A DNA stretch of 64,000 nt, taken from NCBI GenBank assembly GCA_021307315.1, contig JAJSPD010000035.1, positions 432,486 to 496,485 on the forward strand, read 5' to 3'. How positions within the stretch are numbered: position 1 is the stretch's first letter; each line of letters opens with the position of its first letter. Position numbers and translations under genes: made by a program. The notes below the pieces were generated by a model. It worked only from the letters and a program-made list of their open reading frames with translations. It searched no databases and was not told where the DNA came from. Source of the DNA: Bisporella sp. PMI_857 (taxonomy: Eukaryota > Ascomycota > Leotiomycetes > Helotiales > Helotiaceae). Shown piece after piece: positions 22,332 to 33,882 of this stretch.

Positions 22332-24105
22332 TTAGTCGATGTTGTCCATCTCTGTATCGTTGGGCTCATGAGTAATGCAATCCAAGCTTACTATCGTTCT
22401 CCTTTGCCCTGTCACGATCCTTCTTTTGATAGCCAGGTGAATGCTCTGCTTTCCTGCTTCATGACGCAACACTGCTCTCTCAACAGAATTAACCCATTCC
22501 CTTCGACAGGTCACTTGTTCGACTGGAGTATTTGGAAAATACGACAAGCATATTTGCTCCAACGTCTCTGTCTTGTCGAGAGGGCCTATAACGTTAAACA
22601 TTAGGTCATGGCCAGACTTTCTAATGACTAGTGCAAAATTTACACCGTCTGGAAATGCATATTTCACTGCACCGTATCGATCAGTAGGCGAAACAGGACC
22701 TCCCATCAGCTTTGCTTTGTCAATGACAAGTTTGTAATCTGCGTCAATTTTGATACAGTCTGTGGGGTAGTAAGCCAACGGAAAGCCATAAGATCCTAGC
22801 TCAGACGTTTCAATTGAATATTTCTGATATTTTCTTGCGGAATGAAGAAGATCTGGTTTTGTGCCATGCTTCAAAATATACACTGGTTCAGTTCTCTGAC
22901 ATCTGGTTATTATGTCTTTTGTTACTTGTAAAGGTTCCAGTGGTGTGTATCGTTGAAATAATTGAGGCTTTGTTTGGTCAAATGTTCTGTCTTTGTTGAC
23001 CCTTCGACAAACCACAGCTAAATTGCTACCAGAATTACCGATCCTTTCGCAATTCAATACTGCGCAATGTTTTGTATCTGGGTGCGAGAGGTTGAGCGGC
23101 TCTCTTCTGGATCCGGTCTCAACTAGCTTTTCTTCATCCATCGCAGTGAAATCATTGGAATTTATGATGTGAAGCTGTGTATGAACACCCCGGTTTGTCA
23201 TTTGAAATGTCGTTTTGGTGGAACTCGTCGACCTGACTATGTCGCTGCAATTAGCAAAGGCAAAGGGACTAAGAGCGAAAAGACCATGTGTTACATCTCC
23301 CACAAGCCTATTTAATACATGTTCCACAAGACCATCTAAGCCATGCTCATCTTGTGGGCTCCAGGCAAAAATACTCTGATCATCCGTTATTTTCACAATC
23401 TCCTCTTGCAGTCGAATGAATGCACGCTTGCCCTCACCATAGAGCATCGGCATGTTCACTGATTCCTATGAGCGAGTATGCTACATCTTCTTCCCTGCTT
23501 GCGTATCGTTTGGATGCCCATGCCATCCTCTGAGCAACGCTGAACGCATTTAGACCAACCATATTAAGGATCATTTCTGTTTGAATGCCCGTAGCATATG
23601 TTATGAGCCTTGAAAGAGATGCCTTGGTGCCGAGTTCATGCCAGTCTTTATCGAAAAAAATCACGCTTTGAGGTGCTATCAACTCTTGCAACGTCCAGCT
23701 ACGAGTGAAGTAACGGCTCTTAACAATCGAGGTTTCTCTTGCTGAAAACCCTTCAACGATGGGAATCGTTCTATCCCTGGGCACATCAGATAGATATACA
23801 TAGCAAACGTCACTGTCCGAGTACCATCGGTACATAGAATTAATTGCTTCTGACAGCTCCGCACTGCTTTCCTTATTGATGCAGCACGTGTCGACCCAAA
23901 CATACTCGAATCCGTCCAGTAAAGCAGTTTTACAACATCCTCTGATCTTCAAATACCCATTCCCTTGAGATGCGTAATTACCACTTTCCAAACTCTGGAA
24001 TGATACCTCAGCGTTGCCCCAGGTGTGGGAGAGAATTGCATATGGAGGTAGTGCATCGCTCGCAAAGTCTTCCAACCTCAGAGTTTGAGTGTTGAGAAGA
24101 CGCAT
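22332..24105 (-). pseudogene. HET-domain protein with a single frameshift
   Basis: From the ATG at 24105 the frame gives a full-quality HET domain: MRLLNTQTLRLEDF, PPYAILSHTWGNAEVSFQ, WVDTCCINKESSAELSEAIN, SMYRWYSDSDVCYVYLSDVP, SRYFTRSWTLQELIAP and RMAWASKRYASREEDVAYSL. At about 23445-23460 the frame must shift by one base: it reads ISEHADALW and then stops, while the other register gives VNMPMLYGEGKRAFIRLQEE and stays open for 375 codons to 22332. No intron fits. The single lesion in an otherwise clean 590-codon sequence suggests very recent inactivation or a sequencing/assembly error. An intact version would be a cytosolic incompatibility/cell-death effector. It is the closest relative in this window of the relic at 7727-9360. 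Confidence 0.85.
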
Positions 24106-24443
24106 GTCAAGAGTGTACGGCGCGATATAAACCAAATTGAGGATATCATGTAGCACAATAATCTAGGAGAAGGACCCATTTTTCAAGGTTGAGGTTTGTC
24201 AGCACAGCCACCTCCGGTTTTCGAGTGTGGCGTTGTAGCCTTGGTCGAGAAGGTTCTCAAGTGTCCACGAGTAGTTTATATCTCAATGCAAAGTCGAATG
24301 CCTGCTACGCATTGCAATTAACTAGGAGGGACTAAATGCATAATGCATGCCTGATTAAATATGCTATCTGATACCTGATAGCCAGTAAAACATCCAAATT
24401 TCTCCTTAAACCTTCCCACCCAAATCCGCCAAATTCGCCAAAG
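24106..24443. promoter_or_regulatory. Divergent upstream region, HET gene and hydrolase
   Basis: These 338 bases lie between the leftward HET start and the rightward alpha/beta-hydrolase start. No clear motif is seen. The promoters of both genes are expected here. Confidence 0.35.
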
Positions 24444-25326
24444 ATGGTTCTGGGCTCATCGAAAGGGGTCGTCAACCTCGAGACCCGAATTGAAAATCCA
24501 GAGGCAATTATCCCGCGAGGCCTTGCCCTCATAGCTCATGGAAGACTGGGGGGGACATTCAATCAACCACCAGTGCGGAGGCTAGCCGAGTATCTCCGCG
24601 ATCAGCGGGAACTCAGGGTCGTTACTTGGAACGCGAGAGGGATGGGTAAGAGTGAAGGTGGGAATGAGTGGACTGGAGGCTTCACAACTTGGCTTGGTGA
24701 TGATGGAATCAGCGATTATAAGGTGGGAAGATTACCTGTTCAACCGGAGTGCTTAACTTAAGCCAATGCTAACGGAATTGAAGCGAATGCTTTCAGAGTC
24801 TGTTGAAAACTTCATTAAAGACTTCCCCGAAGCTCAGAATGCTGAGCTGTTCATATGCGTAAGTTTATGCTTCCGAAGTCAGCACATTCAACGACTGATG
24901 AGCCATCAGGGGTACTCAGCAGGAGCAATCTTCGCTGGCTGTACTCGTCTACCTCCCGGATTCCCTCAGTTCTCCCCGCCACATTACATCCTAATATCAT
25001 ACCCAGTAGAATTAAATCCTCTTATTGGGCTGTACAAAACACCATCTTACTTCCGGTCGGTCGCAGGTCTAATTCAGGGCCATGGATGGGAGAATCTCCC
25101 AGTTGAGTTCGAGGGAAACGAGCCCGAGGTGGCTGGTGTGCTTACCATCTCAGGTGCATTAGAGAAGTTCCTTTTCTATGGGGTATGGACCGGTTTCCTA
25201 GGAAGCAAGGATTCAAGAAAGATTTTGAAGCAAGTTGCCGTGGCTGGCGCCGGCCATCCGTGGACAGGTAAAGCACATTGCATCGTTGAGGAGGTTGATA
25301 AGTGGCTGCAAGAGTCACAAAAGTAA
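24444..25326 (+). CDS. Alpha/beta hydrolase fold protein
   Basis: Exons 24444-24722, 24784-24858 and 24910-25326 give 256 residues. Family features: an oxyanion-side loop after strand 3 (ALIAHGRLGGTFNQP), VVTWNARGMGKSEG, the nucleophile elbow GYSAG (Ser nucleophile; the second intron splits just before it) and GAGHPWTG near residue 235 with the probable catalytic His. The acidic residue of the triad is not obvious. The second intron is 51 nt and in frame (GTAAGT ... CATCAG with CTGAT), so reading through it gives a slightly longer, wrong protein. The first intron seems to end in AAG after GCTAACGG. Small serine hydrolases of this type are usually cytosolic; the substrate cannot be predicted. 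Confidence 0.85.
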
Positions 25327-25483
25327 CAGATTCGTCTGGGCAGTCACACAGCTAGAACGGCTTGTTATCAAGAATACCTCGCGGTACCCAGGCCTAAGCA
25401 CATAAGCGATACTACCTGCACTACAAAGACAGTAACTTAGCAGCCAGAAAATGCGGCCTGACCGACGGCCATAGATTGCCAAT

Positions 25484-25951
25484 TCAGGCGCCATCATCGA
25501 CATACTCATCTGTAGTCTCACCATCCTCATCCTCCTCCTTTCCCAGAACCTTAGTACGCCAGTCGTCATCATTCTCATTGTCCTCCGTTCCAACAAAAGA
25601 CCCAACAAGCGTCGCTGTTCTTGCCAATTTTCTGGCCCTACCCTTCCTCAACAGAGATTCCTTCTTCATAGTTGTGCCTTTCACACTACTGCCATTCTGT
25701 CCTTCGCCCTCCGAGCTTCCATCGCCATTAACTTTCAAGCTTCTTTTTTTACTTGGGGTTCCAGAGAAAGACTCGGTCTTTCCGTCCTTTGATGGTGTCG
25801 AAGGTTGGATGCTCTTCTTGTAACGTCGCCAACGACAGTCGGCGGCATTGGCTGTCACGCCAAGCTCTCTTCCAACGCCTACCCAGTCGATTTCCATGAC
25901 TTTTGAATTGTTGATGATGGCCATACAAAGCTTCTCATTGTTGGTGGCCAT
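25484..25951 (-). CDS. Small Myb/SANT-like DNA-binding protein
   Basis: Single exon, 155 residues, from ATG at 25951; the longer open frame to 26053 lacks a better start. Residues 1-50 form a Myb/SANT-like helix-turn-helix of a kind common in filamentous fungi: NEKLCMAIINNSK, DWVGVGRELGVTANAADCRW and RRYKKSI. A Ser/Lys-rich basic middle (TPSKKRSLKV, RKGRARKLARTA) could serve as a nuclear localisation signal. The C-terminus is strongly acidic (KEEDEDGETTDEYVDD). DNA binding in the nucleus is inferred from the fold. A paralogue lies just upstream on the same strand at 26514-27055. Confidence 0.75.
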   Translation of the reverse strand: MATNNEKLCMAIINNSKVMEIDWVGVGRELGVTANAADCRWRRYKKSIQPSTPSKDGKTESFSGTPSKKRSLKVNGDGSSEGEGQNGSSVKGTTMKKESLLRKGRARKLARTATLVGSFVGTEDNENDDDWRTKVLGKEEDEDGETTDEYVDDGA

Positions 25952-26513
25952 TTTTTTTTTTTTTTGGATTGTCTGATGATGTTGATGGGTTGTTGTGGGA
26001 GGCTGGTGTGATCTTGGAGTACGAAATGAAGTTTTATGTAATAGGATTTCCAACGAGGAATGTTTGAAAGGTTGAAGAGATCCTTACCAGCAGTATCCTG
26101 ACAGGGCTCGTAGATATTATATTCGGGCTTGCCGCTTTTCAAATTCACGTCACACATGCACGCACTAGACTTCCATATACTTTCACACTGGGAAAAACAA
26201 GCAAAGAGCATTGGTTCAGTGCCAGAAGAAATGTACATTCACAACACCTCAACCTGTCAAAAATATAGGCCGTTATCGGCTGCCTTAATTCATTATTGCA
26301 TGCTATCTTGCATGAAAATGTTCTTTTCGCTTCTTTGTTTGCTACAAGAAATTCACATATTTGTGCGTCAAGGACGCCTGCGTGAATTTCTGTGAATTCG
26401 GGCTTCAACATTATTGCCGAGGCCGTATCCGACATGCAAGTACACCGAACAATTGACAGATCATCTCAAAGCAAACGCAGGGACAGCAACAGCTCCGGGC
26501 TGCCACATTTCTC
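25952..26513. other. Intergenic between the two Myb-like genes
   Basis: Contains a T run next to the 25951 start codon and no supported gene. It acts as the upstream region of the first Myb-like gene and the 3' flank of the second. Confidence 0.5.
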
Positions 26514-27055
26514 TCAAGTCTCGTCACCAGAGCCGTGCGCCAAGCCGTTAATCTTTTCAAATCCTGCATTTTCATAACCCGACTCCTCAAACTTCTCTTC
26601 TTTAACAGCAAGCCCATCTTCACCGCTATCATCCTCCTTGAACAATTGCACCCTCTCCTGCCGTGCTGGCAACCATCTTCTCAACGTGTGCAGCACTTCC
26701 TCAACCCATCCCTTCCCGTTCCCCTCTTTCACACCTTGTGCATCCAAGTCCTCATCATCCACATCACTGGAAGGCACCTGGCATTTCTTGGCGCCTCCCT
26801 TCCCATTCCTTCCCTTCCCATCTGTCGGCGTCCCGGGTGTTGAAGGGGTCGAGCCTGTTGATCCGACGGCGAAGGTTGCCGACGCTACGCCAAGTTGGAT
26901 TTCAGACACGAGACGCACATCCTGGCTGCGTCCTTTGATGAAAGGGCCAACTCTTGACGGAGCCGCTCTGTATCAACTTTGCCGATCTCGATTTGGCGGA
27001 AGATGGCGATTAGGACGTGTTGGTCGGCTGAGGAGAATGCGAGTAGTTGTGCCAT
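26514..27055 (-). pseudogene. Second Myb/SANT-like paralogue, apparently frameshifted
   Basis: ATG at 27055 starts MAQLLAFSSADQHVLIAIFR, then GKVDTERLRQELALSSKDAA and CVSCLKSNL before a TAG near 26885. This matches the helix-turn-helix layout of the neighbour. The continuation GVASATFAVGSTGSTPSTPG and its Lys/Gly-rich and acidic tail (to 26514) is in a different register and open. The change of frame falls within about 20 bases around 26890, with no possible intron. Either a one-base indel broke the gene or the sequence has an error. A shorter protein initiated at 26918 would lack the DNA-binding half. Confidence 0.6.
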
Positions 27056-27763
27056 GTTGTGAAGGTTAAGTGATTGAGTGACTGAGTTTAACCAACTCTA
27101 TAGTGGTCCCGCAAAATACTATAAAGCGTGGCTGAATTATTATTGAACGGCAATGGAATATACAAGCATTAAACTTTAAATTTGATTCAAGAGGAGCCTA
27201 GAGTTGTTTCCGAACGTAGGTGCAGGAAACAAATATGCCTTGTCAAATACTACATCTCGCCCTCTTCGACAACGTGCAGAATTTCACGCGGCTAGTTTAG
27301 CCTTTGCACTGCCGTTCACAATGCAAGCTACTATGCACACAAATATTGTTCCGTTTTTTGTTGGCTCCAAAACCCTTAACTACTTCTAGCGATACATTCC
27401 TAATTGTCATGAACACGCACTAAACTTGTCGCTGCTGAAAACTTGGAAATCAAGGTGCAATACAATTATGAAGCATAATGCGAAATTCAAGTGGGCAGAA
27501 CAAGCATTCACAATGAAATAGATGGAAAGCAAGATTATAAAAGCTATACACAAATGTTTTTCAAAGCGCAACTAAAATCAAGCCCTTCGCTAGAGAGGAT
27601 GGCTCTTGCTAAGTCGAGACAAGGCAAGCTCAGACTATTCCGATAAAAAATCAGTCTTTGTCAACAACCACCAATTCTTTCTTGAATTTTCTTAGAAAGG
27701 GAACTGGAGCCATTTCCTCGAATTAAGCACTTCATTTCTATACTGATGAATCGTTGAAACATA
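27056..27763. other. Intergenic, no gene seen
   Basis: AT-rich stretch with only short frames. It carries the upstream region of the second Myb-like gene at its left end. Confidence 0.5.
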
Positions 27764-27956
27764 TTACTGGGAGTTACAGCCGCGTCCATCAAGCTCATGC
27801 GACTTTTCTCGTTTCCCTGTGTGGTGCCTGTTGCCAGGCGCCTCGACTATCTTGCTCTCTGTTGGTGCCTCCACAAATGGGAAATCTACTTGTTCTTTCT
27901 GCACATTATTGCTAAAGTAGTTCTGGTGCATGCTGTAGCCTTAGTAGTAATCATGA

Positions 27957-28441
27957 TTACGCAGCGGGATATCTACATGGTGATGTAGATGTAGGAGAGA
28001 GTCCAACTACACCGAAAGTAAGTTAGTAACACATTCCTATTTGTGTGCCTTTCCTTCTTTGGGAATAACATACTTGTTGCGGCAATCACTATCGGGTTCG
28101 CCTCGCAACATGCTGTACTGTTTCCGCAGCAAAACTCCGTTCCATTTGGATTGCCACAAGGCGTAACTTGGATATCTCCATAAATAAAATTTTGCTACAC
28201 ACAAGTCAGCCTACCCAACTCCTACTTCCCATGGACAAAAACCTACTTTGCAGACATTAAAAGTATTAAGACAAATGGACTCTTCCATACAGAGTACCTG
28301 GGCACCGATCCAGGGGTTCATATTAACGGCCACACAGTGAACCCAATAAACGAGGCACACCACTTGCTGCATGTGTTTTCGCCATTTTTTATTGGCAGAG
28401 ACAAGCAAAAGAGATGGGCAACAAAGTAGTAAAATGCCCAT
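27957..28441 (-). CDS. Small Cys-rich secreted or membrane-type protein, C-terminal part degraded
   Basis: Exons 28247-28441, 28074-28194 and 27957-28006 join in phase to 121 residues. The N-terminus MGILLLCCPSLLLVSA is a short hydrophobic signal-like stretch. The ectodomain has CMEESICLNTFNVCK and PCGNPNGTEFCCGNSTACC, the spacing seen in a common family of fungal small surface proteins. Such proteins normally continue with a Ser/Thr linker, one membrane helix and a cytoplasmic tail ending in an ELD-type motif. Here exon 3 stops after a short Ser/Thr stretch. A tail-like frame (QKEQVDFPFVEAPTES ... KSHELDG) lies just beyond, down to 27764, without the membrane helix between. The gene may be truncated or the 3' splicing may be wrong in my model. 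Confidence 0.5.
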
Positions 28442-29272
28442 TACACATAAGAATAGTAGTATTAATCCGATCCGATCAATGAGAGCCGCTCAAGCGCTGT
28501 CCGCCCCCCCTATCTGCCGTGTCGTGTTTTCTACAGTGCATATCCTGATTGTGTTTACACCATTTTTATGCCATCCTTTAATCATCTTATTCTTAATTTC
28601 ATTTTTCCGAGCGACAAGAGGGAGTGAAAATTTTGTTTGATAAAGTTCAAGATGTCCAAGTCTGCGCGCCATAACTGTTTGAAAGCTAAAAGGTACAAAA
28701 CCTGGGCCTCCTTTTTTTCCCTAAGCGAAATGTATCGATTTTGCCGCTATGCAAACGCTACGCTCTAGCGAATGTTTATTGGATTCTAAGCTAAAACTGA
28801 AGCATGCTATTTGGCATACCAAAAGAGGGCTAATGAAAGCTTATTTCCCAGACCGCAAGTTTTAGTTTTTTGGTGTTTTTGTATAAAGCACTTATAGTTA
28901 AATTTGAATATCAGATCTGTTGAGAATTGGTGGTGTAGCCCACCTGTAAGGCATGGGCCATAACCTTACGTAATAGCTTAGCCATCAGTAGGAGGTCAAA
29001 CCCCCTATCCCTGAGCAACCTCCAAAGTAGTATGACAGTAAAGTCAATACATCCTCCCTGAACCACTGCAATAGGGTAGACCTTGCGTGCAGTATAAGCT
29101 TTCATTGATTCCTTTTAATAGTTCTGACTATTATAGGCTCACTCTAGCACGAAAGTTAAGGAAAGCAAAAGGACGAGAATCTTAAGGTTACTCGTCCTCG
29201 CTAAGCTAACTGCATGGCGCACTAGAACTATCTACATCCACACAAGAATCGTATGTAGCCCCGCCGCAATAT
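28442..29272. other. Intergenic, no gene seen
   Basis: Between the Cys-rich gene and the transporter stop. A 64-codon minus-strand frame at 28911-29105 is not supported by any motif. Confidence 0.5.
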
Positions 29273-31246
29273 CTATTCCTTGGACTCTATTTCTACACTT
29301 GTCTCTAGACTATGAGCATCTCCATCCTTAACCGGAACTGGTTGCAACTTTTCCAGACTCGCCCCAAAAGCAATAATAGTACACGCAGCAGCCAACGCAA
29401 TAGCGACAATGAAGGCGGCGTGAAGACCGCTCATGTACGCTTGAAGAATGATTGGTACCTCCTCAGGAGTAAATACTTTCCGGATGTCGGTTGCGCCTGT
29501 TCCAACGACCTGGGCCGGGCTGATACCTGCATCGGCCGCCACTAGATGTTGAGTGAGTCTGGCCGCGAAGGCGCTTTGTCCGGCTGAGACAAGTAAGGCG
29601 CCACCAAGAGTTTGAATGACTACAGTTGATGTCAGCATAAGCATCTAATAAAAAAGGACGCTTTGTGGAAACTCACAGATTAGCATGGCTGACCCAGAGG
29701 GGATGTCTATCTGGGGCAGAGTCGCTTGGGCAGCAGAGACAGGCACTTGATAACCTAGTCCGATTCCAAGACCGGCAAGAACCTGATATCCTATCCACTT
29801 CGGGGATCCAGTGCCAATATCAAGAGTATAGAGTAGTCCAACTCCAATCGAAGCCAAAACTCCCCCAATCACCATGATCGGCATTGGGCGACCGGTTATG
29901 GTAATGCCTATTCCAGAGGCGATGACTGAAATAGTGATAGCAAAAATCAAGGGCAAGTTTCGTACTCCACTTTCAATAGGAGAGACATTGTCGATGACCT
30001 GAAAGTAGAGTGGAAGGTAGTAAAGTATGATGAAATAGCAGCCAGCGATAGTGAAGGCGTAGGCCATGCCTTGGTAGATGTATCTATTCTTGATGAGCCG
30101 TGGGGGAAGCATGGCACGCTCTCCCAACCACCATTCGTTGAAACCGAAAGCTATGAACAGCAGGCCAAACCCCACGAACAGGCCAATGACTTTCGAGTCG
30201 TTCCATGGCAGGGATACACCTCCCCACTGCAACGCAAGAACATAGCAGATGACAGCTCCGAGGACGAGAACGATACCACTGGGATCCAGCTGAAGCATCT
30301 TCTCTCTCAATGTTGCTTCTGCGGGTTTGGCATGAGATGGCAGATGGAAGAAGATAGCTAGAATTGCAGCACCCACGCCACCAATAGGAAGATTACTGAG
30401 TGAGGTTAGCTTTGTCGTTCCTGCCGTGGGACGGGAAATTTCTTACATGTAAAAGCACCATCGCCACGAGACATTCTCGGTAAACGCGCCGCCAAGTAGG
30501 GGCCCGATGACAGCTGAGACGCCGTAGGTGGCACCGAGAATACCAAGATATGCGGGCCGCTTCGGCGGTGGGGCAAGGAAAGCGACCAGAATGTATGAGC
30601 CAGTAGCAAGGCCAGCAGCTCCCAAACCAGCAATAGCACGTCCAACGATCAAGGTGGTACTATTTTGGGCGACGGCTAGAGGTAGTGGTTAGGCAATGGA
30701 CATGTCAACACTTGGGATACACATAACACCTACCACAGATGAGGCTGCCAAGTTCAAAGACGAAGACTGCTGCAAGGTAGGTCCTTTTCAGGGGGAAATA
30801 CTTGAAGAGCTTGCCCCAAGGTGACGTGAATGCAGCCAGAGTGACGAAGAAGGCCGAGCCGTACCATCCAATCTGGGAAAGGCTGTGAAACTGATCGGTG
30901 ATCTTTGGGATAGCTGTCGCAACAATGGTCTGCAAGATTAGATTAGTACTCATGTATCAGAAGTGAATGTAGGCAAGAAGTAACATACCATGTCCAGCGC
31001 AACCATGAACATGGAGAGAAGCAGAGCGACAAATACGAAGAAGAATTGGACCCCTTTGGGGTATTCGTCGGCATCCTCTACCAGACCTGCTGCAGCATTT
31101 CCGGAATTATTATCAGGTTCGATGTCGGTCTTTTCAGCTTCGCTATCGGACTTTTCCATCATATTGGCAGGCAATCCGTTGGCAGACGCCAAGCCCTCTG
31201 CCATCTTGTCGTCGTCATTGGTGCCATCCGCGAGCGCAGCCATCAT
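29273..31246 (-). CDS. MFS multidrug efflux transporter, DHA2-type (14-TMS)
   Basis: Five exons (30989-31246, 30734-30929, 30447-30675, 29677-30395, 29273-29619) give 582 residues. An acidic cytosolic N-terminus of about 60 residues precedes many hydrophobic segments. Diagnostic blocks are [12 protein letters not shown] with [15 protein letters not shown] (motif A region), [20 protein letters not shown], and [16 protein letters not shown] followed by WRWCFYINLPIGG (the antiporter motif C of DHA2 drug:H+ carriers). Intron 4 uses acceptor CTGTAG, restoring SGSAMLIFIQTLGG; an earlier TTAG would shift the frame. The family sits in the plasma membrane and exports drugs or metabolites by proton antiport. 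No metabolite gene cluster is adjacent, so the substrate is unknown. The gene appears intact. Confidence 0.93.
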
Positions 31247-32830
31247 GAATAGTGCGCAGCAGAAGTTTGTTTATTGTTTGTTTTCTCTGGCACAAAGAGT
31301 GGGAAGGCGGTCTACAATAAAATATATCGTAAGTGAAATTTTAGGTATCAGGGAACTTAGTATCAACTTCTTACACGTGATTTCGGGGCTTGTGTAGCCG
31401 GCCGTTGTGCATTTGTCAGGCGCCGCACACCTGAAGCATCGTAAACCTTTGGTGAAGCCCATTATACGGCTCCAGTCAATCGAGATTACATTTTTGTAAT
31501 TTATAATCAATCGAAAGAATTCTGTCAGCAACAGATAGGCAGCCGGAGTGTAACTACTAGTCATTGGATGAATCTTCCGGAGGCGGTAGACGGAAGAAGC
31601 AAGCTTATATTGCGGCGGCAGCGCCACCGGCAAGAAAGGTTACAGAGTGACGTTCGCTTAATTGATCCTGTCAGATTCGTTGACCTATCAATCAACACCC
31701 GTCAATTGACGATCTTTGGAACACCACGCAATTGCACCGAATTGACTTGACAACATTGAAGTACAAAATATCGGCAAAAAGTTCTACAATATCTAGTTTT
31801 AAACAATAATCAAAGCAAGTCGTCAAGTAACAAGATCTGAGTAAGGTTTCGACAAATGAAACACGAATTCTGACACCCCTAGTAAAGTGACTCCACCTCA
31901 CTCCGTAAAGCCCCTGATCATTGCTAACGCAAATCATCTCCATTCTCCCACGTCCTCATAGTTCAATTCCTTCGTGTTCAGCTTTAGCTTATCATATACG
32001 TTCCCCCCGCTCAATTGGACCACAAGACGGTCCGAAATAGATAGGATCCCTGCAAGGCTAGCCGGACTCCAGAAATACTGGCTGAGAATACAATGGAACG
32101 TCGCTTCATAGTAAGCAATGATTTTCGACAAAAGCCGTGTGCACGATATGCCAAAAAAAATCGAAGCGAAAAGGAAAGCTATTCGACAAAGGTTCGCAAA
32201 GTTTCTTGTTTGGAAACTCGGACGCATTCTTTACATGAGTTAAATATAGCAAAATAGACTAACTTTAGAATTCGCTTTATAGTGCTTTTGTTTCTAGATG
32301 TTCTAGCGTAAGCCAGGTGCAAGACATGTCTGGAACCGGAAAATTATATTCCTCAAGCGAAGCATTTCCGGCACCCAAAAAACGAGTGAACTGATAGAAA
32401 AAAAAAAAAGTACAACCAAGCATTGCCCTGCAATTTGTAAGTAACATTAAAAATTTCAGCGAAATGCAAAAAAGTTTGTAGTGCCATGATAGTGGCTGAC
32501 TCAAAAAGCGCTGACTTGGTGGGTGGGAAAGGAGGAAGGAATTAGGATATCAGCACCAAGAAAAGTAGCCTCATTTACCAGCCACACCAGTCACGTGGCA
32601 TACCCCACAATCTATCGCCTTATGCTGCCCGGCTGGTGCCTGAACATGCATGTTCCTCGCTTTCTGTGGAGCCGCATAATATAGACGGTACCCCTATTTT
32701 CTGAATGGGAATATTTGACTCGAAATGCGTTTGAATGAGATTCATGAGCAGCTGCTTTCTTCCGACAGCATTTGGCTGTTGGAAATTGTGAAGACCAACA
32801 CAACAGAGACAGAAATTGAGAGGACGCCTG
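31247..32830. other. Intergenic, possible weak coding remnant at 31934-32227 (-)
   Basis: No supported gene. On the minus strand a 97-codon frame ends with LSISDRLVVQLSGGNVYDKL and KELNYEDVGEW, which has gene-like composition and may be the 3' end of a lost gene. I cannot name it. The remainder is AT-rich with short frames. Confidence 0.3.
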
Positions 32831-33756
32831 ATAACGACGAAATTAAGTAATCAACCAAAATACCACGCATTTTCCTATGTTTGGGGAGTAAAGCCCTCCT
32901 GAAAAGTCTTTAATGTTGGAGAATAAGCAAATCATTTCTATCACAGATAGCATTTTTTTTTTTTTGGAAAGGATTACGGGAGCTCGCATGCATAGCGCCG
33001 AAAATCATGATATGGTAGACCAAATCCGCATTAACCAGAAGGATGAAGTTGAAAAAAGAGCATCAAGTGCGATTAATGTCAAGAATATACTCCCAGGCCT
33101 TGCAGGTAATAGGGTGGCTTGGAAATCCATACCCAACGTTAAGCTCGCATTTGCTGCTTTCTACGTCCTTGGTTCATTACAAATTTACCGAGGCCGCAAG
33201 GCTTTGGGAAAACCTTCGAGAAGGTTTTGTCGAACTTTGCGATATATGGGCAATACTGGGCATCTAAACTGCATAGATGGCTTCTTTCATCCTTGTAGTG
33301 CTATATGGAACGCGGCCATAGGCTTGGTTCAAATGGCCTGGTTTCAAAGACTCTAGATTGTTTGTATTTCGATCTGGTAGCTTTACATTAGCAGGAGATG
33401 TTTTTTTCAGTGCTGTAGAAGCCTTCTTTTTCACTGCTACAATCCCACCTAACCCATCGCTTTTGGAACCATTTCGGAATGCACTAAAACTTGGACGGCT
33501 GAGAAAACAGATGATTTCAGAGAAAAGCTAATCGTACTTTTACTTAGTGCAGATATTGAGTGGTTGGCATTGCAACAGCAAAGACCGACTAAACGCTATA
33601 TATGGTGTTGTCTTCCGCTATTGCACATTTACTGATGTTGGTTTTCGTCAAAATACAATGTTTCGGGACCAAAACTGTGCGAAATATTTGCAAGACATCA
33701 CATTGAAGTTACATGTTCCTTGGAGATTTTGCATTTCAGTCTGTCCTTGGCCTTAG
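32831..33756 (+). pseudogene. HET-domain protein relic
   Basis: Fragments of a HET domain appear in order but in different registers. They are QPKYHAFSYVWG near 32855-32887 followed at once by a stop, then DQIRINQKDEVEK near 33018-33056, then HQVRLMSRIYSQALQVIGWL near 33061-33120 in the next frame, and finally SGWHCNSKDRLNAIYGVVF near 33559-33615, resembling the later DPRDKIYALLG-type motif. Stops and shifts separate all pieces. The strand is opposite to, and the relic converges with, the intact HET gene at 33883-36062, whose domain type differs. The fragments look closer to the HET protein at 52715-55204. Confidence 0.75.
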
Positions 33757-33882
33757 CATGAATCAAAGAAAGCATCACTCACTGCTTGCATTCAAGAAAC
33801 ACAGACAACGCCCACTCCAAAACGTGAGAAACTCCAGTCTTCAAAGGCATTTCCCCTCCTAAGCGAAAAATAAAATGGCTAT

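Noticed and set aside
30950..30988. Extension of transporter exon 1 past the GTATGT donor
   Set aside because: Read-through sequence. Splicing at 30988 joins ALDM to TIVATAIP in the conserved frame.
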